Part shown: positions 1 through 9,346 of the stretch, piece by piece
Layout: every line of letters begins with the position of its first letter
How positions within the stretch are numbered: the stretch's first letter is position 1
Origin: a virus
Virus record (IMG/VR): IMGVR_UViG_3300023174_002851
Location: 1-64,000 of that record
Strand: one strand, 5' to 3'
DNA length: 64,000 nucleotides
Position numbers and translations under genes: made by a program
Notes under the pieces: model-generated
What the model was told of the DNA's origin: nothing
The model's input: the letters and a program-made list of their open reading frames with translations, nothing else
The model's database searches: none

Positions 1-986
1 GTGGTTGAACATTCCATAACTGGAATACCTGCTTTGGCCAAACGGTATTTTAGTTTGCGGGCACGTTCTTGATGCTTGTCACGTATTTCGTTGTGTTCTT
101 TTAGATACTTGACAGCGGCCAACGCACCTGCACAGGTAACTGGCGACATCGATGTTGTAAAGATAAAGCCCGCTGCCACGCTGCGTATTCCATCTATCAC
201 ATCAGCATCCCCAGCGATGTAGCCACCCTGCACACCAAACGCTTTTCCCAAGGTTCCGTTGACTATGTCAACTCTATCCTGCAGACCAAGTTCTTCTATT
301 TTGCCCGCACCGTGTGCCCCATATAACCCAACTGCATGTACTTCGTCTATGTAGGTAATGGCACGATACTTGTCTGCAAGATCGCATATTTCTTTCATTG
401 GGCTAACATCGCCGTCCATACTGTAAACGCTTTCAAAAACAATACAGGGAGTGTGTCCTGATAGTGTAGCTGCCACTAACTTGTCTTCAAGATCCTGCAT
501 ATTGTTGTGTTCAAATATCTGCTTGCTCGCACGACTATGACTGATACCAATGATCAAACTGTTGTGATTGTTTGAATCTGAAATAAACTGAATGTTAGGA
601 ATGATCTTGCTTAGTGCAATCATTGACCATTCGTTGGCCACATAGGCACTAGAAAACAATAAACTGCGTTGTTTACTATGCAGAGTAGCAAGCTCGTGCT
701 CTAGTGCTTTATGATAGTGACTGCTACCCCCAATATTGCGAGTGCCGCCGCTGCCACTGCCCGTATGGTCTAGGGCTGTGTGCATGGCATCTAGCACAAC
801 TTTGTGCTGACCCATACCTAGATAATCATTGGAACACCAGTTGATAATGTTTTTGATGTTGTAAGGGCCGTACCAAATAGCAGTAGGAAACTTGCCTGCT
901 TCTCTAACAATGTCGTTGAATACTCGGTATTTGCCGCTGTCTTTCAGCGTTTGCAGTAATTGTGTAAAGGGTTTTTTATCAATCAT
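1..986 (-). CDS. hemA: 5-aminolevulinate synthase, C-terminus cut by window edge
   Basis: PLP enzyme condensing glycine and succinyl-CoA to 5-aminolevulinate, the first step of tetrapyrrole synthesis by the Shemin route. The 328 visible residues match the ALAS family closely: [13 protein letters not shown] (49-61), [10 protein letters not shown] (76-85), SHYHKALE (89-96), ESVYSMDGD (185-193), DEVHAVG (214-220) and the PLP lysine K248 in NGTLGKAFG. As I remember the Rhodobacter enzymes, K248 has the same number there. About 75 C-terminal residues lie outside the window. The start follows a late-type octamer by 8 nt with no Shine-Dalgarno. Related acyltransferases (KBL, BioF) are less likely because the [10 protein letters not shown] and [13 protein letters not shown] signatures are ALAS-type. 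Works logically with the heme oxygenase and bilin reductase at 47.8-49.0 kb. Confidence 0.93.
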   Translation of the reverse strand, partial: MIDKKPFTQLLQTLKDSGKYRVFNDIVREAGKFPTAIWYGPYNIKNIINWCSNDYLGMGQHKVVLDAMHTALDHTGSGSGGTRNIGGSSHYHKALEHELATLHSKQRSLLFSSAYVANEWSMIALSKIIPNIQFISDSNNHNSLIIGISHSRASKQIFEHNNMQDLEDKLVAATLSGHTPCIVFESVYSMDGDVSPMKEICDLADKYRAITYIDEVHAVGLYGAHGAGKIEELGLQDRVDIVNGTLGKAFGVQGGYIAGDADVIDGIRSVAAGFIFTTSMSPVTCAGALAAVKYLKEHNEIRDKHQERARKLKYRLAKAGIPVMECST

Positions 987-994
987 AGTAAAGC

Positions 995-1012
995 TATTTA
1001 ACCGAATAAATA
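995..1012. promoter_or_regulatory. Divergent T4-type late promoters
   Basis: GTTAAATA on the minus strand (1002 to 995) sits 8 nt before the ALA synthase ATG, and AATAAATA on the plus strand (1005-1012) sits 7 nt before the ATG at 1020. Both resemble the T4 gp55-dependent octamer TATAAATA. There is no room for a Shine-Dalgarno on either side. Confidence 0.6.
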
Positions 1013-1019
1013 CATGACT

Positions 1020-1256
1020 ATGGATATTATTAAACTCGACGTTCCCCTCTTCATTCGCCTGCTAGAGCTAGCCCGCGAAGAAATCAAGGACGATGCCGAC
1101 ATCCACGATGTTGCAGAAATCGTTACAAAACTCAGCCAGCACGGTGTTGTTGGCATGGAGCAATACAACGAAATTGCCAGCTTTATGAGCAAACAGGGCG
1201 ATGATTCCGAGTTAGAAAGAATACGCAAACTCAGTGGAATGAACAGCAATGACTAA
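1020..1256 (+). CDS. Conserved small phage protein, function unknown
   Basis: 78 residues, starting [11 protein letters not shown] and mostly helical and acidic. I do not recognise a functional domain; proteins with a similar opening occur in T4-like cyanophages. An ATG also exists at 1014, but the ATG at 1020 is better placed relative to the late octamer (predicted transcript start falls on or next to it). The 3' end overlaps the next start by 8 nt (ATGACTAA), suggesting translational coupling with the fibre gene downstream. Confidence 0.7.
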   Translation: MDIIKLDVPLFIRLLELAREEIKDDADIHDVAEIVTKLSQHGVVGMEQYNEIASFMSKQGDDSELERIRKLSGMNSND

Positions 1257-2019
1257 ACAAACGATCAATATTGGAAGAACACCTAACGACAACCAAGGTG
1301 ATAGTTTACGAGTTGCTTTTAGCAAGATCAATGCCAACTTCACTGAAGTATATACCAACGCTGCAAGCGGTGGTGCAAGCGTAACTGAAAGCGTAACTCC
1401 GCCAATCAGTCCAGTTGCTGGAGATCTATGGTATGATACGGCTGGCGGTAGACTATATGTGTTTTATGACCATAATTGGGTTGATTCAAATCCTACTCCG
1501 TATCCTGCTGTACAGATACAAAGCGATTGGACACAGACAAATAATACAGCACTTGACTATATCAAGAACAAGCCAACTATACCGGCCGCACAAGTGCCTA
1601 GCGATTGGACAGCTACCAGCGGTGTGAGCCGAATACTAAACAAACCAACTATACCTACTAGCTTTAATGAATTGGTCAACGGTAGTTACAACTTTACATT
1701 AGGGGTTGATGGCACAATCAACTTTGATCCAGCAGCCAACGGTAAAGGTGTATTACAAACTACGGCGGATCTATGGTTTAATGCTAACGGTGCAATATAT
1801 AACTTTGGCGCTAATGGTAGTATGACATTTCCAGATGCAACTGTTCAAACCACTGCCTATCAGAAAGTAGCAGTTCCGGCGCACAGTTATGGATCGGCAG
1901 GTGACAAAGCTGGTATGTTAGCATTTGATAGTACATACATTTATTATTGTACAGCTGACTATGTCAACAATTCAACTAATATATGGAAACGTACAGCACA
2001 CGGTGCGGGTACATGGTAA
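1249..2019 (+). CDS. Tail-fibre-like structural protein
   Basis: 256 residues. Two copies of the fibre motif SDWT...(A/S)...I.NKPTIP occur at about residues 92-136 (DYIKNKPTIP and SRILNKPTIP), and the segment GDLWYDTAGGRLYVFYDHNW (about 58-77) is the W/Y-rich element repeated in the 782-residue fibre at 10664. Central part is a beta-rich stretch ending in TMFPDATVQTTAY-like fibre sequence. Probably part of the virion adsorption apparatus. First of a run of structural genes; overlaps the upstream small gene. Confidence 0.75.
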   Translation: MTKQTINIGRTPNDNQGDSLRVAFSKINANFTEVYTNAASGGASVTESVTPPISPVAGDLWYDTAGGRLYVFYDHNWVDSNPTPYPAVQIQSDWTQTNNTALDYIKNKPTIPAAQVPSDWTATSGVSRILNKPTIPTSFNELVNGSYNFTLGVDGTINFDPAANGKGVLQTTADLWFNANGAIYNFGANGSMTFPDATVQTTAYQKVAVPAHSYGSAGDKAGMLAFDSTYIYYCTADYVNNSTNIWKRTAHGAGTW

Positions 2020-2043
2020 TAAACAAATAACAAGGACAACAAG

Positions 2044-5000
2044 ATGGCAATATTAAATTTTCCAGACAATCCCCGAACTAACGATCAGTACACGGGCGAT
2101 AATGGCACCACATACATATACGATGGCGAAAAGTGGTTAGGGCGAGCCGCAGGCGGAGCCGCTGGTACAAACAGCCTACAGAACAACGGACATACGGTAC
2201 AGGTCGATGTGGATGGTAACCTTGTTATTCCCACAGGCAAAGTTATCAAAGATGCCAGTGGCGCAACCTACGGTGGTGGTGGCGGATCGCTTACATCCGT
2301 CAGCAGTATTGATGTACAAACTGGTGATACGGATCGTTGGTTTGTACGCCTACGCAGAGAAGACAGTGAGGAGAATCCCAGTTTTAGAGGTGTAACTGTT
2401 TACAGCACCAACTATGACAGTGCCGGCAATGCTATTTTAGTTGGTAAGCTGGATCTCAATCAGGGTGGACAGGGTGTAGTGGTTGCCAAGTTCACACCCG
2501 CAGGTGAGTTGGTTTGGAAGAAGAGTCTAGGTACTCTTGGCACTGATTATTACTATCCAGAAAGCAATGCTGTGATTGACAGCGACAACAACATCCTGCT
2601 GGCGATAAATCCAGATGATAGCCAAGTTAAAACCATTGTCAAAATCAACGGTGCTACTGGTGCTGTCATATTCAGCAAAGTTATAGAGTTTACCAGTAAT
2701 TTTTGGATCAAGGCCATGGCCCTTGACAGTGCCCTCAACATCATCATTGGTGGTTACTTTGACTTGGAAGGCAATAACACACCATTTGTGGCCAAACTGA
2801 ATCCCACTGCTACCACAATCACTTGGCAAAGGTCCTTGGCACAAGCCGAGCCTGGTTATTCACACATTTACTCAGTGGCCGTTGATTTCAACGACGACAT
2901 CATTGTGGCTGGCGATGCCCTAGTTGAGATCACAGTCAACGGCGAACCAAACATAAACCCTCAAATTCTAGTGGCCAAGATCACTGAGGCAGGCGGAATA
3001 GGCTGGCAAAAGACCGTGAGTCTTGCCAGTGAAACACCTTATGGCGCGGCCTCTGGTCTAAGTCTCGACAGTGTGGGCAACATCTATGTCACTGGCACAT
3101 ACTTGGTTGACAGCGCAGACCCAGATAGTTTTGCTGGCGGACCACCACAGCCAGGCAGTCTAAAAAGCAATTCTGTGGTCATATTCAAGATGACCACGCT
3201 GGGCACAATGGTATGGGATCGTAGAGTTGGGCCAGGCCCATGTAGTTGGGTGGGTGTTGGCACAGCAGTGGGTGAAGATGGTGACCTGTATTTGTATGCC
3301 AGCACTTATCAAAGAAACTCAGCAGGCAGCGCAGATCCAAGTTTAGGTTTCTGGAACAGCACATTGGCACTGGCCCGCTACAATAAAACCACAGGTGCTG
3401 TGATCTGGCAAAGTTATTTTGACAATCCTAACTCACAAGAAATTCCAGGTCTACTGAACGATGCGCCTTGGTTTGGCTGGGACAACGTGCCAGGAACAGA
3501 TCTAATGGCCGTTAAAGGCGGCAAGATACTCATAGGCGGCTCAGTTAGACTGGGAGCAAGTGGTCTAGACCTGGTCTTAGGTGGAGGCGAAGATTATTTC
3601 ACGCAAGGCTTCCTAGCACAGTTTGACACTGCGGCCACTGCATGGTCAGCAGAAGGTTGGTCACTATCGACCAGCCGTATTCCCGGCAAATTGACCAACA
3701 CGCTAGTGGCAGTCAACGGACCGGTGACTCTGGCCAATGACATTGCCATGACTCCCGAAGGCAATGCCAACCTTGCCACACAGGTAGTGGGCGTCAGCGT
3801 AAGACGCAATACCAGCAAGATCAACACTTGGCAGTTCGGCAAAGACGGCACATTCACAGCACCAGCAGATGCCAATATTCGTCTACAACAACAGCAGTTG
3901 GGCTCAGCCACCCTGTATGGTGTATTCCCTAACACCAGCGATGACATTTGGTTTGAAAGCGTATGTCACGACGCAGACGGATTTGCCTATACTTTGGGCA
4001 GTAACTGGTGGTCTAGCAATCGTGCTTTCATTCAGAAGTTCACACCAGAAGGCACAGTGGTATGGAATCGCCAAGTATTCAGCGGTAGTGGTGCCAGTTT
4101 TGATGTCACTGCGGAAAATGGAGTCTACACTTCTGCGACAGTAGACAGTGGTGGTTCAGGCTACAAGGTAGGTGATAGAATTATTTTAAGTGGCCGCGAC
4201 CTCGCTGGCTTTGCCGCAAATTCACTGGTGTTGACAGTGGCCACCATAACCAATCAAAACAACTATGTTGGCGAAGTGGCTACAGTTACCATTGTGAGCG
4301 GCACAGCGGCAAATGGCGCTACTGGTCCTTATGCCGCTACTGACAACAACGACAATGCCAAGTGTGAAGTGCGCTCAATGACCTATGATCCAGTGTCGGG
4401 CAACATCATGGTCATTGTCACAACACCCACAATGTTGGGAGGTGAATTCACAAGCATACAAGGCGATGCTGAATGGACTGAAACTGTGGTCATGGAAATT
4501 GATTCAGGTTCAGGAACCATAGTCCGCACAACCACACTACAGGATGAAGGCGATGTCTATGCCATGGACACTGATGTCAGCGCAACTGGTAAGATTGCTG
4601 TTGTTGGACAAAAGTTCAATGAATATGCGGAATACGGTACTATTACTCCGTTGGCAGGTAGCCCACAGGGCAAGATATGGGTTGCCAAGGCAGACATTGA
4701 TGCTGAACATTTTCCAGGTGAAGCATTTAGCAATTACGCCGACTGGTGGATCACTGGCACTGGTATCACAGATCAGGCTCAAGTCACTAATGTAAACTAT
4801 TATCAAACTCTAAGCGGCATGGTAGAAGCCCCAAATGAAGCAGTGGCCGCAGTGTTCAGCGTTGACATTGTTTCCGGAGCATACACCAATATCCAAGCCA
4901 CTACTCCAGGTGTAGGATACCGTGCTGGTCAAAAGTTCAAGATACTGGGATCCAGTCTTGGTGGTGCCACTCCTGATAACGACCTAACATTTACTGTGGG

Positions 5001-6753
5001 AGTTGATGGCGGTGGTGGTGTAAATCTTGTGGTCAATCCTACGGGTACTGCTACTGGCGGTGATAGATCATACACATCTCGTATTCCATTCAGGGTGCGT
5101 GGTACTGGGGCAACCTTTTATCTAGTGTTTGATCCAACCACTGGTGCTGTTGTAGACTCTGGAGTTGAGAGTTCAGGACAAGACTATCTTGTGAGTGATG
5201 AGATTACGATTCTAGGCACAAGTTTTGCTGGTGGCACAGTACCGGCCAAGAACATCACCATAACAGTCAATTCTGTAGATGGCTCTGGTGCGATTACTGG
5301 ATCTGTAACCCCAAGTGGTACTCATCCCTCAACGCACTTACAGTTGACTACCGGTGCCTATATTGACTACACCACACCCGGTTCCACATTTGCCATCAAG
5401 CAGAATTTGGGCGGTGAAGCATTTATATGGACTCCAGATTTTACCAAAGCCATTGGCGGACCAAGTGGCGACATGTTTAGTGGGGTAGTATGGAATGCCG
5501 CTGGCACAAGTCTATATGCTGTGGGTAATGGACGCTATGAAGTCAACTATGACCAAGCACTAGTGGTAAAATTCTCCAGCACAGGCACAATCACAGCCAG
5601 CAAGTTTGTCAACGACAACATGAGCAATGAAAGTGCCACTAGGGGAGCAGTGGCTCTAATGGCCAATGACAGCATAGTTGTAGTTCATAACATGTACAAC
5701 ACTTATAGAGATCATACTGATGAAGTGTTGGTCACCAAGTTGGACAGCAGTCTAAACATTGTGTGGCAACAGTTCATTGGGGTCAACAGTGATGGTTGGG
5801 AAAGTCCAGACGGCAACATCAGTGTAGCAGTTGATCCTGCCACAGATGAAATCTTACTTGCTTGGCGTACTTACAACGATGAAATCTTTGGTGACGATGC
5901 TATCTACTTTGTGAAATTGGACACTGATGGTGAAGTCATATGGAAGCGTATATGGGGTGTTCACGAAAGCGACACCAGAATGAACTACATGGGCTATGGC
6001 AACAAGGCCTTGAGCATACATGGCAACAAGTTTACTCTTGCGGGTAATTGCGATGCTCCTGATAATAACAATAGCAATGGATTTATAGTTACACTGCCAT
6101 TAGACGGCACAGGTGTTGGCGAGCACGGCCTATGGACCTATGTGGAACCCACAGATGACATTGTCAAAGTTTGGCGTCTAAGTGATAGAACAAGCACAAC
6201 ATTTGACCCCACAGTTCATGCCAACAGTATCACAACCGCTAACAATCTCAAGTATTATTACGCTGGCTACCCCAACGATGAATTCACATTCTATCCTGAA
6301 ACCATACTGAGCAATCAAGGCGGTGCTATTGAGTTTAGTGATGGCAGCAAGCAGTCATTCAGCACAGCCATTGTGCCACAGGTGAAAATCAGTGGTGGTC
6401 GTTATGTACTGCGTCCAGAAGATAGTGGTAGACACATACTGATTGAAAACAGTCACTACTCAGTGCGTATTCCCAACTGGGAAAAGGTCACACTGCCAGT
6501 GGGCTATACAGTGACTTTGGTCAACATCAGCGAAGAGGATGCTTATGTGGAGTGTGAAGGAAGTGACAGCCTTAGAGGTCAAATGTGGTTTTCAGGTGGC
6601 AACCAAAAGACTGCTTATATTGGATTCCCTGACCATGGTTCAGGACAGATGATTACACTGATCAAGATCAAAGAAGGCACACGTTCAGATGACAGTGAAA
6701 ATCACGGCGATATTTGGATGGTTGCTGGTGCTGACATTTACAACGACGACTAA
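2044..6753 (+). CDS. Giant tail fibre/adhesin with beta-propeller-type repeats
   Basis: 1569 residues, the longest gene here. It opens with a fibre-type head (FPDNPRTNDQYTGDNGTTY, then YDGEKWLG). The body carries many degenerate repeats of the form V.K(F/L)...G.(V/I).W(K/Q)(K/R), for example VAKFTPAGELVWKKSLG, VAKITEAGGIGWQKTV, IQKFTPEGTVVWNRQV and FVKLDTDGEVIWKRIWG, each followed by a D..GN(I/Y)...G strand. This is the pattern of bacterial surface beta-propeller (SBBP-like) repeats. The last ~120 residues (from SGGRYVLRPEDSGRHILIE) look like a separate tip domain. Ribosome site AACAAGGACAACAAG precedes the ATG. Likely a receptor-binding fibre; glycan or protein target unknown. Confidence 0.75.
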   Translation: MAILNFPDNPRTNDQYTGDNGTTYIYDGEKWLGRAAGGAAGTNSLQNNGHTVQVDVDGNLVIPTGKVIKDASGATYGGGGGSLTSVSSIDVQTGDTDRWFVRLRREDSEENPSFRGVTVYSTNYDSAGNAILVGKLDLNQGGQGVVVAKFTPAGELVWKKSLGTLGTDYYYPESNAVIDSDNNILLAINPDDSQVKTIVKINGATGAVIFSKVIEFTSNFWIKAMALDSALNIIIGGYFDLEGNNTPFVAKLNPTATTITWQRSLAQAEPGYSHIYSVAVDFNDDIIVAGDALVEITVNGEPNINPQILVAKITEAGGIGWQKTVSLASETPYGAASGLSLDSVGNIYVTGTYLVDSADPDSFAGGPPQPGSLKSNSVVIFKMTTLGTMVWDRRVGPGPCSWVGVGTAVGEDGDLYLYASTYQRNSAGSADPSLGFWNSTLALARYNKTTGAVIWQSYFDNPNSQEIPGLLNDAPWFGWDNVPGTDLMAVKGGKILIGGSVRLGASGLDLVLGGGEDYFTQGFLAQFDTAATAWSAEGWSLSTSRIPGKLTNTLVAVNGPVTLANDIAMTPEGNANLATQVVGVSVRRNTSKINTWQFGKDGTFTAPADANIRLQQQQLGSATLYGVFPNTSDDIWFESVCHDADGFAYTLGSNWWSSNRAFIQKFTPEGTVVWNRQVFSGSGASFDVTAENGVYTSATVDSGGSGYKVGDRIILSGRDLAGFAANSLVLTVATITNQNNYVGEVATVTIVSGTAANGATGPYAATDNNDNAKCEVRSMTYDPVSGNIMVIVTTPTMLGGEFTSIQGDAEWTETVVMEIDSGSGTIVRTTTLQDEGDVYAMDTDVSATGKIAVVGQKFNEYAEYGTITPLAGSPQGKIWVAKADIDAEHFPGEAFSNYADWWITGTGITDQAQVTNVNYYQTLSGMVEAPNEAVAAVFSVDIVSGAYTNIQATTPGVGYRAGQKFKILGSSLGGATPDNDLTFTVGVDGGGGVNLVVNPTGTATGGDRSYTSRIPFRVRGTGATFYLVFDPTTGAVVDSGVESSGQDYLVSDEITILGTSFAGGTVPAKNITITVNSVDGSGAITGSVTPSGTHPSTHLQLTTGAYIDYTTPGSTFAIKQNLGGEAFIWTPDFTKAIGGPSGDMFSGVVWNAAGTSLYAVGNGRYEVNYDQALVVKFSSTGTITASKFVNDNMSNESATRGAVALMANDSIVVVHNMYNTYRDHTDEVLVTKLDSSLNIVWQQFIGVNSDGWESPDGNISVAVDPATDEILLAWRTYNDEIFGDDAIYFVKLDTDGEVIWKRIWGVHESDTRMNYMGYGNKALSIHGNKFTLAGNCDAPDNNNSNGFIVTLPLDGTGVGEHGLWTYVEPTDDIVKVWRLSDRTSTTFDPTVHANSITTANNLKYYYAGYPNDEFTFYPETILSNQGGAIEFSDGSKQSFSTAIVPQVKISGGRYVLRPEDSGRHILIENSHYSVRIPNWEKVTLPVGYTVTLVNISEEDAYVECEGSDSLRGQMWFSGGNQKTAYIGFPDHGSGQMITLIKIKEGTRSDDSENHGDIWMVAGADIYNDD

Positions 6754-6762
6754 GGATACACA

Positions 6763-8277
6763 ATGAGTATTATTCAAGCAGTAATAGGTGCTGTTGTCAG
6801 CGGTGGTAATTACACTCCTCCTCCAACTTACACACTGACACCATCGGCCAACAATGTTGATGAAGGTGCGAGTCTAACATTCACAGTTGGAGGCTCTAAC
6901 ATTGTTGACGGCACTTATTATTGGAGGTCTCCAAATGCTAATTCCAGTGATCTCGAGGCAGTTTCTGGCTCAGTTACTGTTACTAACAATTATGGCACAT
7001 TCTCTGTAACAGCTATTGCTGACACTACTACTGAAGGAGCAGAGTCATTCACTGTCTGGCTCCTACCAACAAGCAACGGTGGCACAATACTGGCAACCTC
7101 TACTATAACCATCAATGACACAAGTGTTACCCAGACTACTGGTAGTTTTTCATTTACTGCTCAGACCAGTCAGTATATAACACTGGGTGAAAATTTAAGT
7201 GATTGGGCCTTGGACAAAACAGGTACTATAGAATGGTGGCAGAAAGCCCCTAATAGTAATTCTTTTGGTGGAAACTTTAACGGTGGAATGATCACACAGG
7301 GCAATCAAGGTGGAGATGGTGGCCACGGCTTAGACATATTTGCCGCCGGTGGCAATATTGCCTTGGGACTTGGTGGAGGCGGCGTAATGCCTTACGTGGT
7401 CGAACCTGCCAGCACTACCACTTGGACACACGTGGCAATATCTTTTGCTCCTAATCCTGACAATCTCAATGTTGGTAAATCTCGTGTTTATTTCAACGGT
7501 GTAGAACAATCAATAAACAACACCAGTGTGCTATTGACCAACAGCACTGACGCAATACATATTGGATCAAGAGTCCCTGACGCAAATTATCAAAACTTTA
7601 CAGGCAAAATTACCAACATACACATCAGCACAGCCAATCTATACACCAGTAACTTTACTCCAACAATAAGAACTGAACCTACTACAGGAACAGTATTTTT
7701 GATGAACAGTAGTAATCCAACAACTGATCTATCTTATGGTGAGTTGAATAATGTGCCAGTTATTACCTCAGGCAACGGCAACATATATGTATCAACAAGT
7801 CTTTATCCCAATTTAGATAAACAGATTCGAGTGGGCGGCACTATAACAGTTGCTGGTGACAATTCTCGTTTCACAACAGTTAGGGCACCAGTGTTTTTAT
7901 CAGACCCGGCAGCATGGGGTGTTCCAACAACAAATACCTTATTCCAGCCTGGAGTTAGTGTAAACATAACCGATATTAGACGACACACTATAACTGGTGG
8001 AATCTATTCATTGTCTGCAGATGTTGTGAACTTACACACTGCCACACACGCACTGGCCAATGGCGGTTCCAGCGATGTTTGGATACTCAGTAATCCTGCT
8101 AACGATGCTTGGGCGGCAAGTATGCCTGTAGGAGCAACTATTATATCTCAGTTCAGTGGTAGACACACAGTGACTTCTGTAGAACGAGACCAAAGCGGCC
8201 AAAACTGGATTATTGGTGCTGGCACAGGCGGCTATGGTATTTTTGTTGCTGGTGAAACTCACACGTTTATTTGGTAA
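6763..8277 (+). CDS. Calx-beta plus LamG-like lectin adhesin
   Basis: 504 residues. Residues ~20-125 look like a Calx-beta domain (SANNVDEGASLTFTV ... ADTTTEGAESFTVWLLP ... STITINDTS). Residues ~127-330 resemble a concanavalin A/LamG fold (FTAQTSQYITLGENLSDWAL, WEWW-like tryptophans, WTHVAISF, RVYFNGVEQ, IHIGSR, GKITNIHIS). The C-terminal 150 residues are unassigned beta-rich sequence. No signal peptide, consistent with a virion fibre rather than an exported host-surface protein. Follows the giant fibre by 9 nt (AAGGATACACA ribosome site). Confidence 0.7.
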   Translation: MSIIQAVIGAVVSGGNYTPPPTYTLTPSANNVDEGASLTFTVGGSNIVDGTYYWRSPNANSSDLEAVSGSVTVTNNYGTFSVTAIADTTTEGAESFTVWLLPTSNGGTILATSTITINDTSVTQTTGSFSFTAQTSQYITLGENLSDWALDKTGTIEWWQKAPNSNSFGGNFNGGMITQGNQGGDGGHGLDIFAAGGNIALGLGGGGVMPYVVEPASTTTWTHVAISFAPNPDNLNVGKSRVYFNGVEQSINNTSVLLTNSTDAIHIGSRVPDANYQNFTGKITNIHISTANLYTSNFTPTIRTEPTTGTVFLMNSSNPTTDLSYGELNNVPVITSGNGNIYVSTSLYPNLDKQIRVGGTITVAGDNSRFTTVRAPVFLSDPAAWGVPTTNTLFQPGVSVNITDIRRHTITGGIYSLSADVVNLHTATHALANGGSSDVWILSNPANDAWAASMPVGATIISQFSGRHTVTSVERDQSGQNWIIGAGTGGYGIFVAGETHTFIW

Positions 8278-8279
8278 GT

Positions 8280-8870
8280 CTAACGTATACCCTGCTCACG
8301 TAGTTTCACACAAGTATCGCATCGTCCACAAGGTGCGATACTTTTTTCTGTATACACTGGCCGCCGGCACGACCAAAACATATCGCGCAGGCTTTCAGGC
8401 AGACTAAGATATATCTCACGCTTGGTCATATCCAGCACAGGATATATTTTTTTAACATCAGTGAATGCTGCCAGTATCTTGTCAGCACGTTTACGCCTTT
8501 CCTCTAATGCTAGATTACCATCGTTGGCCTGCATACCTAGGGCAACTTTTACAATGCTAGGATTAGTAGAGCAAATATAGCCAGCAAAGTAGCTCATAGT
8601 ATCACTGTCATACATAAAACTGCCATTATAGGGCTGTGATCCTATTTCACTTTCACTGTAGACAAAACTATGGCCCAACTGTCGTAGTTCTTTGACAGTA
8701 TGTTCTGCCGCAACGGCTTCTGCCCGCCAACGTTTCTCCACGTTCTTGTTGTGTACGTGGTGTATGTGTACAGCATAGTCTTTATACTCTTCTTTAGTTA
8801 GCAGTTTGTACACCATGCCTAGGCTGTCTAAGCCGCCTGAGTACATGGCTAATATTGTTTGTTGTTCCAT
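8280..8870 (-). CDS. QueC-like 7-cyano-7-deazaguanine synthase
   Basis: 196 residues of the adenine-nucleotide alpha-hydrolase (PP-loop) superfamily. The loop SGGLDS is at residues 11-16, and the C-terminus has WSCRRPVYTE then CGRCDTC, the QueC-type zinc cysteine set. QueC makes preQ0, the precursor of queuosine and archaeosine in tRNA and of deazaguanine DNA modifications in some phages. It is shorter than typical QueC (about 220-230). Overlaps the upstream methyltransferase-like gene by 22 nt. No other queuosine-pathway gene is visible in the window, so the product's fate is unknown. A different PP-loop ligase is possible. Confidence 0.75.
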   Translation of the reverse strand: MEQQTILAMYSGGLDSLGMVYKLLTKEEYKDYAVHIHHVHNKNVEKRWRAEAVAAEHTVKELRQLGHSFVYSESEIGSQPYNGSFMYDSDTMSYFAGYICSTNPSIVKVALGMQANDGNLALEERRKRADKILAAFTDVKKIYPVLDMTKREIYLSLPESLRDMFWSCRRPVYTEKSIAPCGRCDTCVKLREQGIR

Positions 8871-9304
8871 ATGTAAAATGTGTAAACTTCGTTGACGGGG
8901 TGTTCTTGTGGTTGCGGATCAAGTTCCTCAGCACGGGGAAAGTATACTGCGTACTTTGTAGGCCAATTAGGGTTTAGGAAAGCACGGGCAACAAAAGTAT
9001 CACAATGTTTGAGTACTATGGGCAACAATCGTTTGACGAACTCTTCTCCATAACTTAGCCCGCCATCTATAATAACGGTATCCCAGTGACTATCTAAGGT
9101 AAACCAATCTTTCGCTAGAATTTTAGGGTCATCATAGACAGGCTCTAGGTCCCAGGCTTCTGTGCATAAAGGTAGGAGCAATCGAGTGCTGCCCAACAGC
9201 AATACACGACCCTTACAATAATGCTCAAATACAGCGTAATCGTCTAGATTAGGTGCTGCGGGCCATTTCAAGCTAGTCCAATACTGCGGATCGTTGTTTA
9301 TCAT
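8849..9304 (-). CDS. Possible class I methyltransferase-fold protein
   Basis: 151 residues. GRVLLLGSTRLLLPLC (about 32-47) resembles motif I of a Rossmann-type methyltransferase, followed by an acidic position (AWDLEP) and DTVIIDGGLSYGEEFVKRLL (about 75-94) as strand 4. No catalytic NPPY or PC motif is present, so activity is unproven. Starts 7 nt after a minus-strand CTTAAATA late octamer, so its transcript may be leaderless. Paired with the QueC-like gene. Confidence 0.5.
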   Translation of the reverse strand: MINNDPQYWTSLKWPAAPNLDDYAVFEHYCKGRVLLLGSTRLLLPLCTEAWDLEPVYDDPKILAKDWFTLDSHWDTVIIDGGLSYGEEFVKRLLPIVLKHCDTFVARAFLNPNWPTKYAVYFPRAEELDPQPQEHPVNEVYTFYIWNNKQY

Positions 9305-9311
9305 CGTGAGC

Positions 9312-9327
9312 TATTTAAGGCTAAATA
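9312..9327. promoter_or_regulatory. Back-to-back late promoters
   Basis: CTTAAATA on the minus strand (9319 to 9312) serves the gene ending at 8849; GCTAAATA on the plus strand (9320-9327) serves the gene at 9347. The two octamers abut. The plus transcript has a leader with the ribosome site AGAGGA (9333-9338). Confidence 0.6.
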
Positions 9328-9346
9328 CTGACAGAGGACAAAAATA

